A stretch of 34,576 nucleotides of DNA, from contig NZ_SSMZ01000173.1 in assembly GCF_004799395.1 (NCBI RefSeq), positions 1 through 34,576 of the forward strand, given 5' to 3'. Made by a program: the position numbers and the translations under genes. Under the pieces are notes generated by a model that made no database searches, had not been told where the DNA came from, and was given only the letters and a program-made list of their open reading frames with translations. This stretch comes from Phenylobacterium sp. Lineage in GTDB: Bacteria > Pseudomonadota > Alphaproteobacteria > Caulobacterales > Caulobacteraceae. Positions 24,632-33,375 of this stretch are shown in pieces (the first letter of the stretch is position 1; each line of letters begins with the position of its first letter).

Positions 24632-24710
24632 ATTGACAGCATAGCGAGCGTCCTTCAGCTTCCTCCTCACGCGCCAAAGAGCGCCGAGGAAACGAAGCCG
24701 GGGAGTGACC

Positions 24711-26882
24711 ATGAAAATCCACACGCTGTGGCTGAGCGCGTCTGCGCTGGCATTGGCCTGGAGCGGCGTCGCGAGCGCGCAGACGACGGCGTCAGCGTCG
24801 AGGGACACCTCCGGCGCGACCGTTCAGGAGCTGATCGTCACCGCCGAGCGGCGCAACGAGAACCTGCAGCAGACCGCGATCGCGGCGACCGTCTTGACCG
24901 GCAAGGACCTGCAGAAGCAGGGCATCGTCACCGTCGACCAGCTGCAATTCATCAGCCCCTCGCTGACCGTGAACAACTTCGGCCAGGGCAACGACTTCGA
25001 CATCCGCGGCATCGGCAAGGGCGAGCACAACAGCCAGACCGGCACCGGCGTCGTCACCTATCGCGATGGGGTGGCGACCTTCCCCGGCTACTTCCAGGAG
25101 GAGCCGTACTACGACATCGCCGGCGTCGAGATCCTGCGCGGTCCGCAGGGCACCTTCTCAGGCCAGAACGCCACCGGCGGGGCGGTGATCGTCAACACCG
25201 TCGATCCGAAGATCAACGGCGGCTACACCGGCTACATCCAGGCCCAGGCGGGCAACTATGGCGACTGGGGCCTGCAGGGCGCGGTGAACCTGCCGATCAG
25301 CGACACCCTGGCCGCGCGCGTGGCGTTCAACACCGAGGAGCGGAACAGCTTCTACCACATCAGCGGCCCCTGGACGGGCGACCCCGGCTTGAAGTGGGGC
25401 AGCGCGCGCTTCTCGCTGCTCTGGACGCCGACCGACAAGCTGAAGGTGCTGTGGAAGACCGACTACAACTACCTGGACAACGGCGGCTACTTCGGAGATT
25501 CGCTGACCACGCCGGGGACCAGCTCGCTCTTCACCTTCGCCAACAACTACAAGACCTACGCCACCGACCAGTTCGTCCGCTCGATCGTGAAGGTCGACTA
25601 CACCCTGGACAACGGCATCGATCTGCGGTCGATCAGCGGCTACCAGCAGGGCCGCACCGCCTGGACCGGCGACATCGACGGCACGGCCGCGGCCGCGCCC
25701 AACTACATCATCGCCGAGGCGGTGAACGAGCGCATCTGGTCACAAGAGTTCAACATCATCTCGCCCGACAAGGGCCCGTTTGGCTGGGTGCTGGGCGCCT
25801 ACTATCAGAACAACCGCTATGACTTCCCGGTGGGCCTGTTCGACATCGGGGTGCCGCCGGGCGTGGTCGACGAGGACCTGAACGGCGTCAACCCGACCTA
25901 CACCGCTGCGGTCTTCGGCCAGGCCAGCTGGAACTGGGACAACGGCCTGCAGCTGCAGGTGGGCGCGCGCTACTCCAAGTGGAGCACCACCAACCGCGCC
26001 TTCTTCACGGTCCCGGAATTCGGCCTCAACTTCCCGCAGAACCAGACCGAGGAAGGCAACAACGTCACCGGGAAGGTGGCGCTGAACTGGAACGTCAACG
26101 CCGACAACTTCCTCTACGCCTTCGTGGCCAGCGGCGCGAAGCCCGGCGGCCTCAATACCGCGCTCTACTTCGCCGGCGGCGGGGTGCCTGCGCCCTTCGG
26201 CCAGGAGTACGTCACCGACTATGAGCTGGGCTGGAAGTCGACCCTGCTCGACAACCACCTGCGCACCCAGCTCGGCGTCTACTACAACAGCTTCGAGCAC
26301 TTCCAGGTGAGCCTGCCGATCCCCAGCGCACCCACCCAGGTGACCGAGCAGAACGTCCCCAATCCGACCAAGCTCTATGGCGTGGAAGCTTCGGCCCAAG
26401 CGGTGTTCGGCGATTTCTCGTTCAACGTCGGCCTGGGCCTCGAGCACAGCGAACTCGGCACCTTTTACACCGAGGACCCGCGCCTGCCGGCCGCCGGGAC
26501 CTGCAACCCGACCACCGGCCCGGCCACGGCCGCCTGCATCAACCTCGCCGGCAAGCCGCAGACCTATGCGCCGGACTTCACCTTCAACGTCTACAGCCAG
26601 TACGTCTTCCACCTGGCGGACCAGGACACGCTCACGCCGGCGGTGAGCTACAGCCACATCTCCGACCAGTGGGCGACGTTGTTCGACAACCGCGCGGCGG
26701 GCGACTACCTGACCGCCCGCGATATTTTGGGTGCGTCGCTGGCCTGGCAGCACGGCGATATCACCGCCACACTCTATGGCTCCAACCTGTCGGACGACAA
26801 ATACGTCGCCGCCGTGGTGTCGCCGATCCGCATCGCGGGCCCGCCGCGGCAGTTCGGCATCCGGCTGCTCAAGACCTTCTGA
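24711..26882 (+). CDS. TonB-dependent outer membrane receptor
   Basis: 723 residues. The signal peptide (LWLSASALALAWSGVASAQ) is followed by the TonB-box-like VQELIVTAERR and a plug domain with LQQTAIAATVLTGKDL, FDIRGIGKG and VEILRGPQGTFSGQNATGGA. The 22-stranded barrel ends RQFGIRLLKTF, with the usual C-terminal phenylalanine. This is the sphingomonad/caulobacter type that often imports plant-derived or xenobiotic organics rather than iron, but the ligand is unknown. GGGGAG six bases upstream supports ATG at 24711. A palindrome precedes it, a clear terminator follows, and a TetR regulator lies downstream on the same strand. Confidence 0.94.
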   Translation: MKIHTLWLSASALALAWSGVASAQTTASASRDTSGATVQELIVTAERRNENLQQTAIAATVLTGKDLQKQGIVTVDQLQFISPSLTVNNFGQGNDFDIRGIGKGEHNSQTGTGVVTYRDGVATFPGYFQEEPYYDIAGVEILRGPQGTFSGQNATGGAVIVNTVDPKINGGYTGYIQAQAGNYGDWGLQGAVNLPISDTLAARVAFNTEERNSFYHISGPWTGDPGLKWGSARFSLLWTPTDKLKVLWKTDYNYLDNGGYFGDSLTTPGTSSLFTFANNYKTYATDQFVRSIVKVDYTLDNGIDLRSISGYQQGRTAWTGDIDGTAAAAPNYIIAEAVNERIWSQEFNIISPDKGPFGWVLGAYYQNNRYDFPVGLFDIGVPPGVVDEDLNGVNPTYTAAVFGQASWNWDNGLQLQVGARYSKWSTTNRAFFTVPEFGLNFPQNQTEEGNNVTGKVALNWNVNADNFLYAFVASGAKPGGLNTALYFAGGGVPAPFGQEYVTDYELGWKSTLLDNHLRTQLGVYYNSFEHFQVSLPIPSAPTQVTEQNVPNPTKLYGVEASAQAVFGDFSFNVGLGLEHSELGTFYTEDPRLPAAGTCNPTTGPATAACINLAGKPQTYAPDFTFNVYSQYVFHLADQDTLTPAVSYSHISDQWATLFDNRAAGDYLTARDILGASLAWQHGDITATLYGSNLSDDKYVAAVVSPIRIAGPPRQFGIRLLKTF

Positions 26883-26896
26883 TTGTTCCTCCCCAT

Positions 26897-26936
26897 GGGC
26901 CGCCGCTCCGGTATCCGGGACGGCGCCCACCTTTTT
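26897..26936 (+). terminator. Rho-independent terminator after the TonB receptor
   Basis: GGGCCGCCGCTCCGG pairs with CCGGGACGGCGCCC with one bulge and a small internal loop, closed by TAT. A run of five T follows at 26932-26936. It starts 15 bases after the receptor stop. Confidence 0.7.
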
Positions 26937-26963
26937 GCAAGCGCTCTGAACGCAGCGTCACCC

Positions 26964-27212
26964 ATGCAGTCCTCCGCCCTCTCGGTCGACAAGGTCCTCG
27001 TCGTCGAGCCGCAGCGCTACCGGCCGCTCGATGCCCAAACCTTGCCCGCAACGCTGTGCAGCAAGGCCGCTGAACGGGGGATTTGCGGTCGGATCGTGCG
27101 CATCGCGCCGATGCCGCTGGCGGGCGCCGGCAAGATTGACAAGAACAGACGGCGAGCCGAGTACGGGAACGGCAAGCTTGACGTAGGGGGATCGCTTCCT
27201 TGGCCCAAATGA
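26964..27212 (+). pseudogene. Possible remnant of an adenylate-forming enzyme C-terminus
   Basis: An 82-codon open stretch whose middle reads IVRIAPMPLAGAGKIDKNRR followed by RAEYG. This resembles the A10 motif of acyl-CoA synthetases and AMP ligases (P-L-T-x-x-G-K-I-D-K-x-x-L-R), including the catalytic lysine, at the C-terminal end of that fold. Nothing of the remaining 400-500 residues is present, and the region upstream is the receptor terminator. It therefore looks like a left-over 3' end of a lost ligase gene, perhaps once the target of the adjacent TetR. Chance similarity is possible because only about 20 residues are recognisable. Confidence 0.35.
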
Positions 27213-27250
27213 CCTGGCCGATCCTGCCCGGGGAGCTTTAGTTCGCTCTG

Positions 27251-27922
27251 ATGTCGGAAGGCTCATCAGTAAAGCGCGTGCGCCGCAGCAAGGCGGAGCA
27301 GCGGGCTGAGTCCCTGGAACAGATCATGGACGCCGCCGAGTACCTGTTTTCGCGGAACGGCCTGCACGGCGTCACCCTGCGCGACGTGGCCCACCGGGTC
27401 GGCGTCCACACCACGCTCATGCACTACTATTTCACCGACAAGCGGCAGCTGTTCGAGGCGGTGTTCGCCCGGCGCGCCGGCGTCACCAGCGGCCGACGGA
27501 TGGCGGCGCTCGAGCAATATGAGGCGCAGGTCGGCGACCGCCCCACGGTCGAAGGCGCGCTGCACGCCTTCCTCGACACCGATCTGGATCTCTACCTCGA
27601 GGGCGGAGAGGGCTGGATGAACTACGCCGCCCTGGGCGCGCGGGTCAGCAACACCCGGGAGGGCGCGGAGCTGATGGACGTGTACTTCGACCCGGTCGTG
27701 CTGAAGCTGGTCAGCATCCTGAAGAAGGCGCTCCCCGACTATGCGGACGAGGACATCTTCTGGGGCTATCACTTCGTGACCGGCGCCCTGATGAACACCC
27801 TGGCCCGCACCGGCCGGATCGACCGGCTGTCGGGCGGGCTATGCCACTCCGACGACTTCGGGGCGGTCAAGCAGCGCATCGCCAAGTTCATGGCGGCGGG
27901 GTTCCTCTCGCTCAAGGCCTGA
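27251..27922 (+). CDS. TetR-family transcriptional regulator
   Basis: A 223-residue repressor. The N-terminal helix-turn-helix spans about residues 20-68: SLEQIMDAAEYLFSRNGLHG, then VTLRDVAHRVGVHTTLMHYY and FTDKRQLFEAVFARR, which is the classic TetR pattern. The C-terminal ligand domain is helical, with a tryptophan- and aromatic-rich core (YLEGGEGWMNYAALG, DEDIFWGYHFVTGALMNTLA), and resembles the fatty-acid or lipid-sensing group. The ATG at 27251 is the only start after an in-frame TAG. It may act at the palindrome upstream of the receptor gene, but that is unproven. Confidence 0.9.
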   Translation: MSEGSSVKRVRRSKAEQRAESLEQIMDAAEYLFSRNGLHGVTLRDVAHRVGVHTTLMHYYFTDKRQLFEAVFARRAGVTSGRRMAALEQYEAQVGDRPTVEGALHAFLDTDLDLYLEGGEGWMNYAALGARVSNTREGAELMDVYFDPVVLKLVSILKKALPDYADEDIFWGYHFVTGALMNTLARTGRIDRLSGGLCHSDDFGAVKQRIAKFMAAGFLSLKA

Positions 27923-27942
27923 CGTCGCCCGCCGCCTCCGGT

Positions 27943-28836
27943 TCAGGCCGGGTCGAGTTCGAGGTTCTCGATGTCCTCGACCAGGCTGGCGCCGGTCGGG
28001 GTCCAGCCCAGCCGCTCGCGCGTCAGGCGGCTGGAGGTCGGGGCGTCGCGGCTGGCGAACATCCCCAGGAAACCGAAGTGGCCGGGCGCTTCCTCGGGCG
28101 TGATGGAGACGACCGGCAGGTCGAGGCGCCGGCCGATCGCCTCGGCGACGTCGCGCATCGGAACGCCTGCCTCGCCGACGGCGTGATATCGCGCGCCGGC
28201 CTGTCCCTTCTCGAGAGCAAGACGGTAGCAGCGGGCGACGTCGCTCACGTGCGCCGCGGCCCAGCGGTTGGCGCCGTCGCCGACATAGGCCGAGACGCCC
28301 TTCTCGCGCGCCACCTGGATGGCAAGGGTGACGAGACCCTGCTTCTTCGTGTCGTGAACCTGGGGCAGGCGCACGATCATCGCGCGTACGCCGCGCTGGG
28401 CGTAGTCCTCGACCAACAGTTCGGTGGCGCCGCGCATGGCGCCCAGACCGTCTTTCGCTGCGCCGTCCTCCTCGGTCACCTCACGCTCGGCCTCGGCCAT
28501 CAGCGTGCCGGAGGTGAGGATGAACGGTTTGCCCGAACCTTCCATCGCCGGCAGCATCGCCTCCACCGCACGCCGGTCGATGGCTATGTTTTCCACGTAC
28601 TGGCTGAAGTCGTGGATGAAGGCGCAGTGGATGGCGCCGTCGCAGGCCGCAGCGCCGGCGGCCAGGGTTTCCGGCTCGGCGAGATCGCCGCGATGGACGG
28701 CCACGCCGGCCGCCTCCAGCTTCGCCGCGTTCGCATCATTGCGCGCCAGTCCGAGCACCTCATGGCCCGCGGCCTTAAGCTCCTCGATAACCGCCGAGCC
28801 GATGAAGCCGCTGGCGCCGGTCAGGAAAACACGCAT
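27943..28836 (-). CDS. NAD(P)-dependent epimerase/dehydratase family protein (extended-SDR-like)
   Basis: 297 residues with the N-terminal Rossmann motif MRVFLTGASGFIGSAVIEEL (TGxxGxxG), a charged NADP-type loop GLARNDANAAKL, and VAVHRGDLAEPETL. The usual catalytic YxxxK of SDRs is not evident: the segment after FILTSGTLMAEAEREVTEED has no Tyr-x-x-x-Lys. It therefore belongs to the atypical NAD(P)-binding group often named SDR-family oxidoreductase. GGAGAT lies nine bases before the ATG at 28836. It diverges from the XRE regulator at 28929, the usual arrangement for such regulator-target pairs. Confidence 0.88.
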   Translation of the reverse strand: MRVFLTGASGFIGSAVIEELKAAGHEVLGLARNDANAAKLEAAGVAVHRGDLAEPETLAAGAAACDGAIHCAFIHDFSQYVENIAIDRRAVEAMLPAMEGSGKPFILTSGTLMAEAEREVTEEDGAAKDGLGAMRGATELLVEDYAQRGVRAMIVRLPQVHDTKKQGLVTLAIQVAREKGVSAYVGDGANRWAAAHVSDVARCYRLALEKGQAGARYHAVGEAGVPMRDVAEAIGRRLDLPVVSITPEEAPGHFGFLGMFASRDAPTSSRLTRERLGWTPTGASLVEDIENLELDPA

Positions 28837-28876
28837 GGTCGAAATCTCCGCAAAGCCTGACGACAATCATCCTCCT

Positions 28877-28889
28877 CAGGAATATCCTG
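28877..28889. promoter_or_regulatory. Inverted repeat in the epimerase / XRE regulator promoter
   Basis: CAGGA (28877-28881) and TCCTG (28885-28889) flank ATA in the 92-base divergent intergenic region. The AT-rich stretch GTAAAGTAGTGACCTTATCA follows. It could be the operator of the XRE regulator. Confidence 0.4.
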
Positions 28890-28928
28890 GTAAAGTAGTG
28901 ACCTTATCATAGTAAAAGGCCTAACAGG

Positions 28929-29756
28929 ATGAGCGAGCTGCGGGCGCCCGAGAATCCGTTCGGGACCTATCTTAAGGATCGGCGCACCCGGATGGACCCG
29001 GCGGCCTTCGGCTTCCCCGCCGATCGTCGCCGCACGCCCGGCCTGCGCCGCGAGGAGGTGGCTCAGCGCGCCAACATCAGCCCCACCTGGTACACTTGGC
29101 TGGAGCAGGGCCGAGGCGGCGCGCCCTCGGCGGACGTGCTGGACCGGATCGCCCGGGCCCTGATGCTGACCGACGTGGAGCGCGAACACCTGTTCCTCCT
29201 GGGCCTCGGCCGTCCGCCGGAGGCGCGCTACCGCAAGAACGAGGGCGTGACGCCGCGTCTGCAGCGGGTGCTGGACGCGCTCGACCCAACGCCCGCCCTG
29301 ATCCGCACCGCGACCTGGGACGTTCTGGCCTGGAACCTGGCATCCACCGTGATATTCGCTGACTTCGGCGCGATGCCGCCCGAGCAGCGCAACATGCTCC
29401 GCTTCCTGTTCCTCGACCCGCGCGCCCGGGCGGCGCACTACGACTGGCAGGGCGTCGCGCGGTTCGTGCTGGGCGCCTTCCGCCTGGATTCGGCCCGCGC
29501 CGGCGCCGCGGCCGACATCGAGCCCCTGGTCGAGGAACTCGCGCGCCTCAGCCCCGAATTCCGCAGCATGTGGCGCGACGGCAAGCTGCCCTCCATGCCG
29601 CACGGAGAGACGGTCAAACACATTCGCCACCCGGTGCTGGGCCAGCTGGCCTTCGAATACTCGACCTTCGCGGTCGACGGCCGAACCGACCTGAGCCTCC
29701 TGGTCTACAATCCCGCGACACGGCACGACGCCGAACGGATCGCCGCCATGCTCTGA
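28929..29756 (+). CDS. XRE-family regulator with MmyB-like ligand domain
   Basis: 275 residues. The N-terminal helix-turn-helix reads GTYLKDRRTRMDPAAFGFP, then RRRTPGLRREEVAQRANISP and TWYTWLEQGRGGAPSADVLD, the standard signature of this regulator type. The C-terminal part (about residues 110-270) matches the MmyB-like ligand-binding domain: TATWDVLAWNLASTVIFADF, RNMLRFLFLDPRAR and HPVLGQLAFEYSTFAVDG. Members usually repress an adjacent divergent oxidoreductase gene, here the epimerase-like gene. The ATG is preceded by a weak AGG. Confidence 0.92.
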   Translation: MSELRAPENPFGTYLKDRRTRMDPAAFGFPADRRRTPGLRREEVAQRANISPTWYTWLEQGRGGAPSADVLDRIARALMLTDVEREHLFLLGLGRPPEARYRKNEGVTPRLQRVLDALDPTPALIRTATWDVLAWNLASTVIFADFGAMPPEQRNMLRFLFLDPRARAAHYDWQGVARFVLGAFRLDSARAGAAADIEPLVEELARLSPEFRSMWRDGKLPSMPHGETVKHIRHPVLGQLAFEYSTFAVDGRTDLSLLVYNPATRHDAERIAAML

Positions 29757-29820
29757 TCCCTTGCCGACGCCTGCCTAATCCCATAGCCAAACCCTGCAGT
29801 TGACTTAGGGGGAGTACGGA

Positions 29821-31728
29821 ATGCCGGGATTGATGTTGGCTCTGGCGCTGGCGGGCGCGCCTGTGCCTCCGGATCACGTCCACCAGTATCATGACCTGGT
29901 GATCTCGCCGAAGGGCGACCTGATCGCCGCCATCGAATCCGACGATCCCTTCTCGTCCGAAGTCGAGCCGCATCCGGTGGTGGTGATCCGCAACCGCGCC
30001 GACGGCGCGATCGTGGCGCAGTACGATCCCTGCAAGAGCTGCTTCTACTCCGGCGCCGCTTGGTCGCCTGACGGTCAGGCCCTGGTCTTCGTGTCCAGCG
30101 ACCGCAAGGCCAAGACCGCGGCCCTGGAGATCGTCCGCGCCGGCAAGCTCGACGTGGCCTTGAGCTTCGCGGGCCTACTGGAAGATCCCCGCTGGTCGCC
30201 CGACGGCCAGACGCTCGCCGTGCTGGCCACCGACCGGCCGCGCAAGCAGACCGGCGCGACGCAGGCCGGCGCGCCCATCGTGGGCGAGATCGGCGGCGCC
30301 ACCGACGAGCAGCGCGTGGCCATCCTGCCGGCCTCGGGCGGCCCCTTGAAGTTCCTCTCGCCCGCCGACACCTTCGTCTACGAATACGACTGGACGCCCG
30401 ACGGCAAGGCCTTCGCGGTCACCGCGGCCAAGGGCGACGGCGACAACAACTGGTGGATCGCCAAGCTGGCGGCCGTCGGCGTCGACGGCTCCTTCCGCGT
30501 GATCGCCGACCCCGGCGTGCAGATGAAATGGCCGAAGGTCACGCCGGACGGCAAGTCGGTGACCTTCATCGGCGGCCTGCATTCCGACTTCGGCCCCACC
30601 GGCGGCGACGTCTATCTGGCGCCCTTCGCCGGCGGCAAGGCGGTCGACAAGACCCCCGGCTTCAAGGGCAGCTTCACCTCCCTCGCGTGGCGCGGGTCCA
30701 CGCTCTTCGCCACCGCCATCGTCGGCGACCACAACGCGGTCCTGAACGTCGATCCGGCGAACGGCGCGACACGCACCCTGCTCACCGCGCCGGCCACCTT
30801 CTCGGCCGGCGAGGGCAAGGTCTCGCTGAGCGCCGACGGCAAGGTCGTCGCCGGGGTGGTGGAGGACTTCACAACCGCGCCCTTCGTCAACGCCGGTCCG
30901 GTCTCGACGCCCCGCCAGATCACTCACGACAACGACGCCGTGACCGCCCAGGTCAGCGCGCGGTCGATCACCTGGAAGAACGAGGGCTACGACGTGCAGG
31001 GCTGGCTGACCGGCCCTGCCAACCTGGAGCCGGGCAAGACCTATCCCATGGTCGTGCTGGTCCACGGGGGCCCGAGTTCGGCGGTGCAGCCCACCTACAT
31101 GTGGAAGGGCACGACCAATGACCTGGTGCAGCACGGCTTCTTCGTCTTCCAGGCCAACCCCCGCGGCTCCTTCGGGCAGGGCGAGGCCTTCACCAAGGCC
31201 AATGTGAAGGACTTCGGCGGCGGCGACCTGCGCGACATCCTGGCGGGCGTCGATGCGGTGGAGAAGGTCGCGCCCGTCGACGACAAGCGGCTGGGCGTCT
31301 ACGGCCACTCCTACGGCGGCTACATGACGATGTGGACCGTGACCCACTCCAACCGCTTCAAGGCCGCGGTGGCCGGCGCCGGCATCGCCGACTGGGTCAG
31401 CTACTACGGCGAGAACGGCATCAATCAGTGGATGGTCCCGTTCTTCGGCACGTCCGCCTACAAGGACCCGGCCGCCTACGACAAGTTCTCGCCGATCCGC
31501 TACATCGGCGCCGCCAAGACCCCGACCTTCATCTACGTGGGCGAGCGCGACGTGGAATGCCCGGCCGACCAGTCGCTGCAGTTCCACGCCGGCCTCGACG
31601 CCGTGGGCGTCGCCAACTCCCTGGTGATCTACGCCGGCGAGGGTCACGGCATCCGCGAGGCCGAGCACAAGGAAGACCTAAAGAAGCGTATCCTCGGCTG
31701 GTTCGACCAGTACCTGGGCAAGTCTTAG
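29821..31728 (+). CDS. S9-family prolyl oligopeptidase-like peptidase
   Basis: 635 residues with a short hydrophobic N-terminus (MPGLMLALALAGAPV) that may be a signal peptide, so periplasmic action is likely. A beta-propeller of PD40-type repeats (WSPDGQALVFVSSD, WSPDGQTLAVLATD, WTPDGKAFAVTAA) spans about residues 40-370. The C-terminal alpha/beta-hydrolase domain carries the triad Ser497 in YGHSYGGYM, Asp577 in GERDVECP and His609 in GEGHGI. It cleaves short peptides, as dipeptidyl or acylaminoacyl peptidases do. GGGGGAG precedes the ATG, and a hairpin follows the stop. Confidence 0.93.
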   Translation: MPGLMLALALAGAPVPPDHVHQYHDLVISPKGDLIAAIESDDPFSSEVEPHPVVVIRNRADGAIVAQYDPCKSCFYSGAAWSPDGQALVFVSSDRKAKTAALEIVRAGKLDVALSFAGLLEDPRWSPDGQTLAVLATDRPRKQTGATQAGAPIVGEIGGATDEQRVAILPASGGPLKFLSPADTFVYEYDWTPDGKAFAVTAAKGDGDNNWWIAKLAAVGVDGSFRVIADPGVQMKWPKVTPDGKSVTFIGGLHSDFGPTGGDVYLAPFAGGKAVDKTPGFKGSFTSLAWRGSTLFATAIVGDHNAVLNVDPANGATRTLLTAPATFSAGEGKVSLSADGKVVAGVVEDFTTAPFVNAGPVSTPRQITHDNDAVTAQVSARSITWKNEGYDVQGWLTGPANLEPGKTYPMVVLVHGGPSSAVQPTYMWKGTTNDLVQHGFFVFQANPRGSFGQGEAFTKANVKDFGGGDLRDILAGVDAVEKVAPVDDKRLGVYGHSYGGYMTMWTVTHSNRFKAAVAGAGIADWVSYYGENGINQWMVPFFGTSAYKDPAAYDKFSPIRYIGAAKTPTFIYVGERDVECPADQSLQFHAGLDAVGVANSLVIYAGEGHGIREAEHKEDLKKRILGWFDQYLGKS

Positions 31729-31735
31729 GACAGGG

Positions 31736-31756
31736 CGACGCCTGAGCGAGGCGTCG
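31736..31756 (+). terminator. Hairpin after the S9 peptidase gene
   Basis: CGACGCCT pairs perfectly with AGGCGTCG around a GAGCG loop, eight bases after the stop. It is followed by TCATT rather than a T-run, so termination may be partial. Confidence 0.45.
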
Positions 31757-31868
31757 TCATTCCCGATGCCCCGCGCACGGTCATGGTTTAGACTCCGCCG
31801 CGCCACGGTCGCAGCCGTCACGAACTTCCTTCACTGGTGGCGCCCGGGCCCAGCCAAGGAGCCCCCAC

Positions 31869-32693
31869 ATGCCCACGATCACCACCAAGGACGGCGTCCA
31901 GATCTTCTACAAGGACTGGGGCTCAGGCCAGCCCATCGTGTTCAGCCATGGCTGGCCGCTCAGCGCCGACGACTGGGACAGCCAGATGATGTTCTTCCTG
32001 CTGAAGGGCTATCGCGTCGTCGCCCACGACCGCCGCGGCCACGGGCGTTCCAGCCAAGTCGCCGACGGCCATGACATGGACCACTACGCTGACGATCTTG
32101 CCGCCGTGGTCGAGCACCTCGACCTCAAGGACGCCGTGCACGTGGGCCACTCGACGGGCGGCGGCGAGGTCGCCCACTACCTCGCCCGCCATGGCGAGGC
32201 CCGCGCGAAGAAGGCGGTGCTGATCAGTTCGGTGCCGCCGATCATGGTCAAGACCGAAACCAACCCCGGCGGCCTGCCCAAGGAAGTCTTCGACGGCCTG
32301 CAGGAACAGGTCGCCACCAACCGCACCCAGTTCTACCGCGACCTGCCGTCGGGCCCGTTCTACGGCTTCAACCGGCCGGGCGCGAAGGTCTCGGAGGGCA
32401 TGATCGCCAACTGGTGGCGCCAGGGAATGATGGGCGGCGCCAAGGCGCACTACGACGGTATCGTCGCCTTCTCCCAGACCGACTTCACCGAGGACCTGAA
32501 GAAGATCAACATCCCCGTGCTGGTGATGCACGGCGACGACGACCAGATCGTGCCCTATGCCGATTCCGGACCGCTTTCGGCGAAGCTGGTGAAGAACGGG
32601 ACGCTGAAGACCTACAAGGGCTTCCCGCACGGCATGCCGACCACCGAGGCCGCGATCATCAACGCCGACCTGCTGGCCTTCATCCAGTCCTGA
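31869..32693 (+). CDS. Alpha/beta hydrolase, non-heme chloroperoxidase-like
   Basis: A 274-residue cytoplasmic alpha/beta hydrolase of the cofactor-free haloperoxidase/aryl esterase family. It shows [20 protein letters not shown] near the start, DRRGHGRSS, the nucleophile Ser95 in [10 protein letters not shown], an acid in HGDDDQIVP (residues 223-225) and His254 in FPHGMPTT. The length matches the family. Its physiological role is most likely ester hydrolysis; the perhydrolase or halogenation activity of relatives is a side reaction. AAGGAG lies eight bases before the ATG. It stands alone, about 140 bases after the S9 peptidase gene. Confidence 0.93.
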   Translation: MPTITTKDGVQIFYKDWGSGQPIVFSHGWPLSADDWDSQMMFFLLKGYRVVAHDRRGHGRSSQVADGHDMDHYADDLAAVVEHLDLKDAVHVGHSTGGGEVAHYLARHGEARAKKAVLISSVPPIMVKTETNPGGLPKEVFDGLQEQVATNRTQFYRDLPSGPFYGFNRPGAKVSEGMIANWWRQGMMGGAKAHYDGIVAFSQTDFTEDLKKINIPVLVMHGDDDQIVPYADSGPLSAKLVKNGTLKTYKGFPHGMPTTEAAIINADLLAFIQS

Positions 32694-32848
32694 CAGGGTC
32701 GCCGCGCTGTGACCCTGAGCGGGTGGCGGCGCGGCGCTGTTCAGGTTCGGTTTCGGGGAACAACCCGCCGGGCCGGGGCCTTATCTGCGGGCCTGGAGGG
32801 GCCCACAGTCGCGGCAATCTTGCCGATGATGGCTTTGGAGTAAGAGTG

Positions 32849-33319
32849 ATGAACAAGCTTTTTGCGTGCGCCGCTCTCATCGGCGCGTTCGGCCTGGCGG
32901 TTCCTGCGCAAGCGGAGTCCGGCGGCGTCAAAATCGGCACCCTGTCGTGCAACGAGCGCGGCGGATGGGGGCTGATCCTCGGCTCGACCCGCGCGCTGAG
33001 CTGCACCTTCTCGAGCGGCGACCGGGTCGAGCGCTACGAGGGCAATATGACCAAGATCGGCGTGGACATCGGCTACCAGCACTCCGGCGCCCTGGTCTGG
33101 GCCGTCATCGCCCCGCACAGCGACACGGCGCATGGCGCGCTTTCAGGCCACTACGCCGGCGGGACCGCCAGCGCGACGGCGGGCGTCGGGGTCGGTGCGA
33201 ACGCCCTGATCGGCGGGCTCGACAGGAGCATCGCCCTGCAGCCCATCAGCGTCGAAGGCACGACCGGCCTGGATGTCGCCGCGGGCATCGGCGCGATGAC
33301 GCTGCGATCCGAAAGCTGA
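32849..33319 (+). CDS. DUF992 exported protein
   Basis: A 156-residue periplasmic protein of the DUF992 family. The signal peptide (MNKLFACAALIGAFGLAVPA, ending AQA) precedes the domain: KIGTLSCNERGGWGLILGST, RALSCTFSSGDRVERYEG, DIGYQHSGALVWAVIAP and GVGVGANALIGGLDRSIALQ. Cysteines in LSCN and LSCTF probably form the conserved disulfide. The fold is predicted all-beta and the function is unknown. GGAG lies eight bases before the ATG. The gene has no close neighbours on its strand. Confidence 0.9.
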   Translation: MNKLFACAALIGAFGLAVPAQAESGGVKIGTLSCNERGGWGLILGSTRALSCTFSSGDRVERYEGNMTKIGVDIGYQHSGALVWAVIAPHSDTAHGALSGHYAGGTASATAGVGVGANALIGGLDRSIALQPISVEGTTGLDVAAGIGAMTLRSES

Positions 33320-33375
33320 GATTGAAGCCCGCCGTCCTGGCCCGCGGAGTCCTCGCCCTGCGGGGGCCCCGCGGG

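Noticed and set aside
30175-31668. A 497-codon minus-strand frame
   Set aside because: It is antisense to the S9 peptidase, which has a complete catalytic triad.
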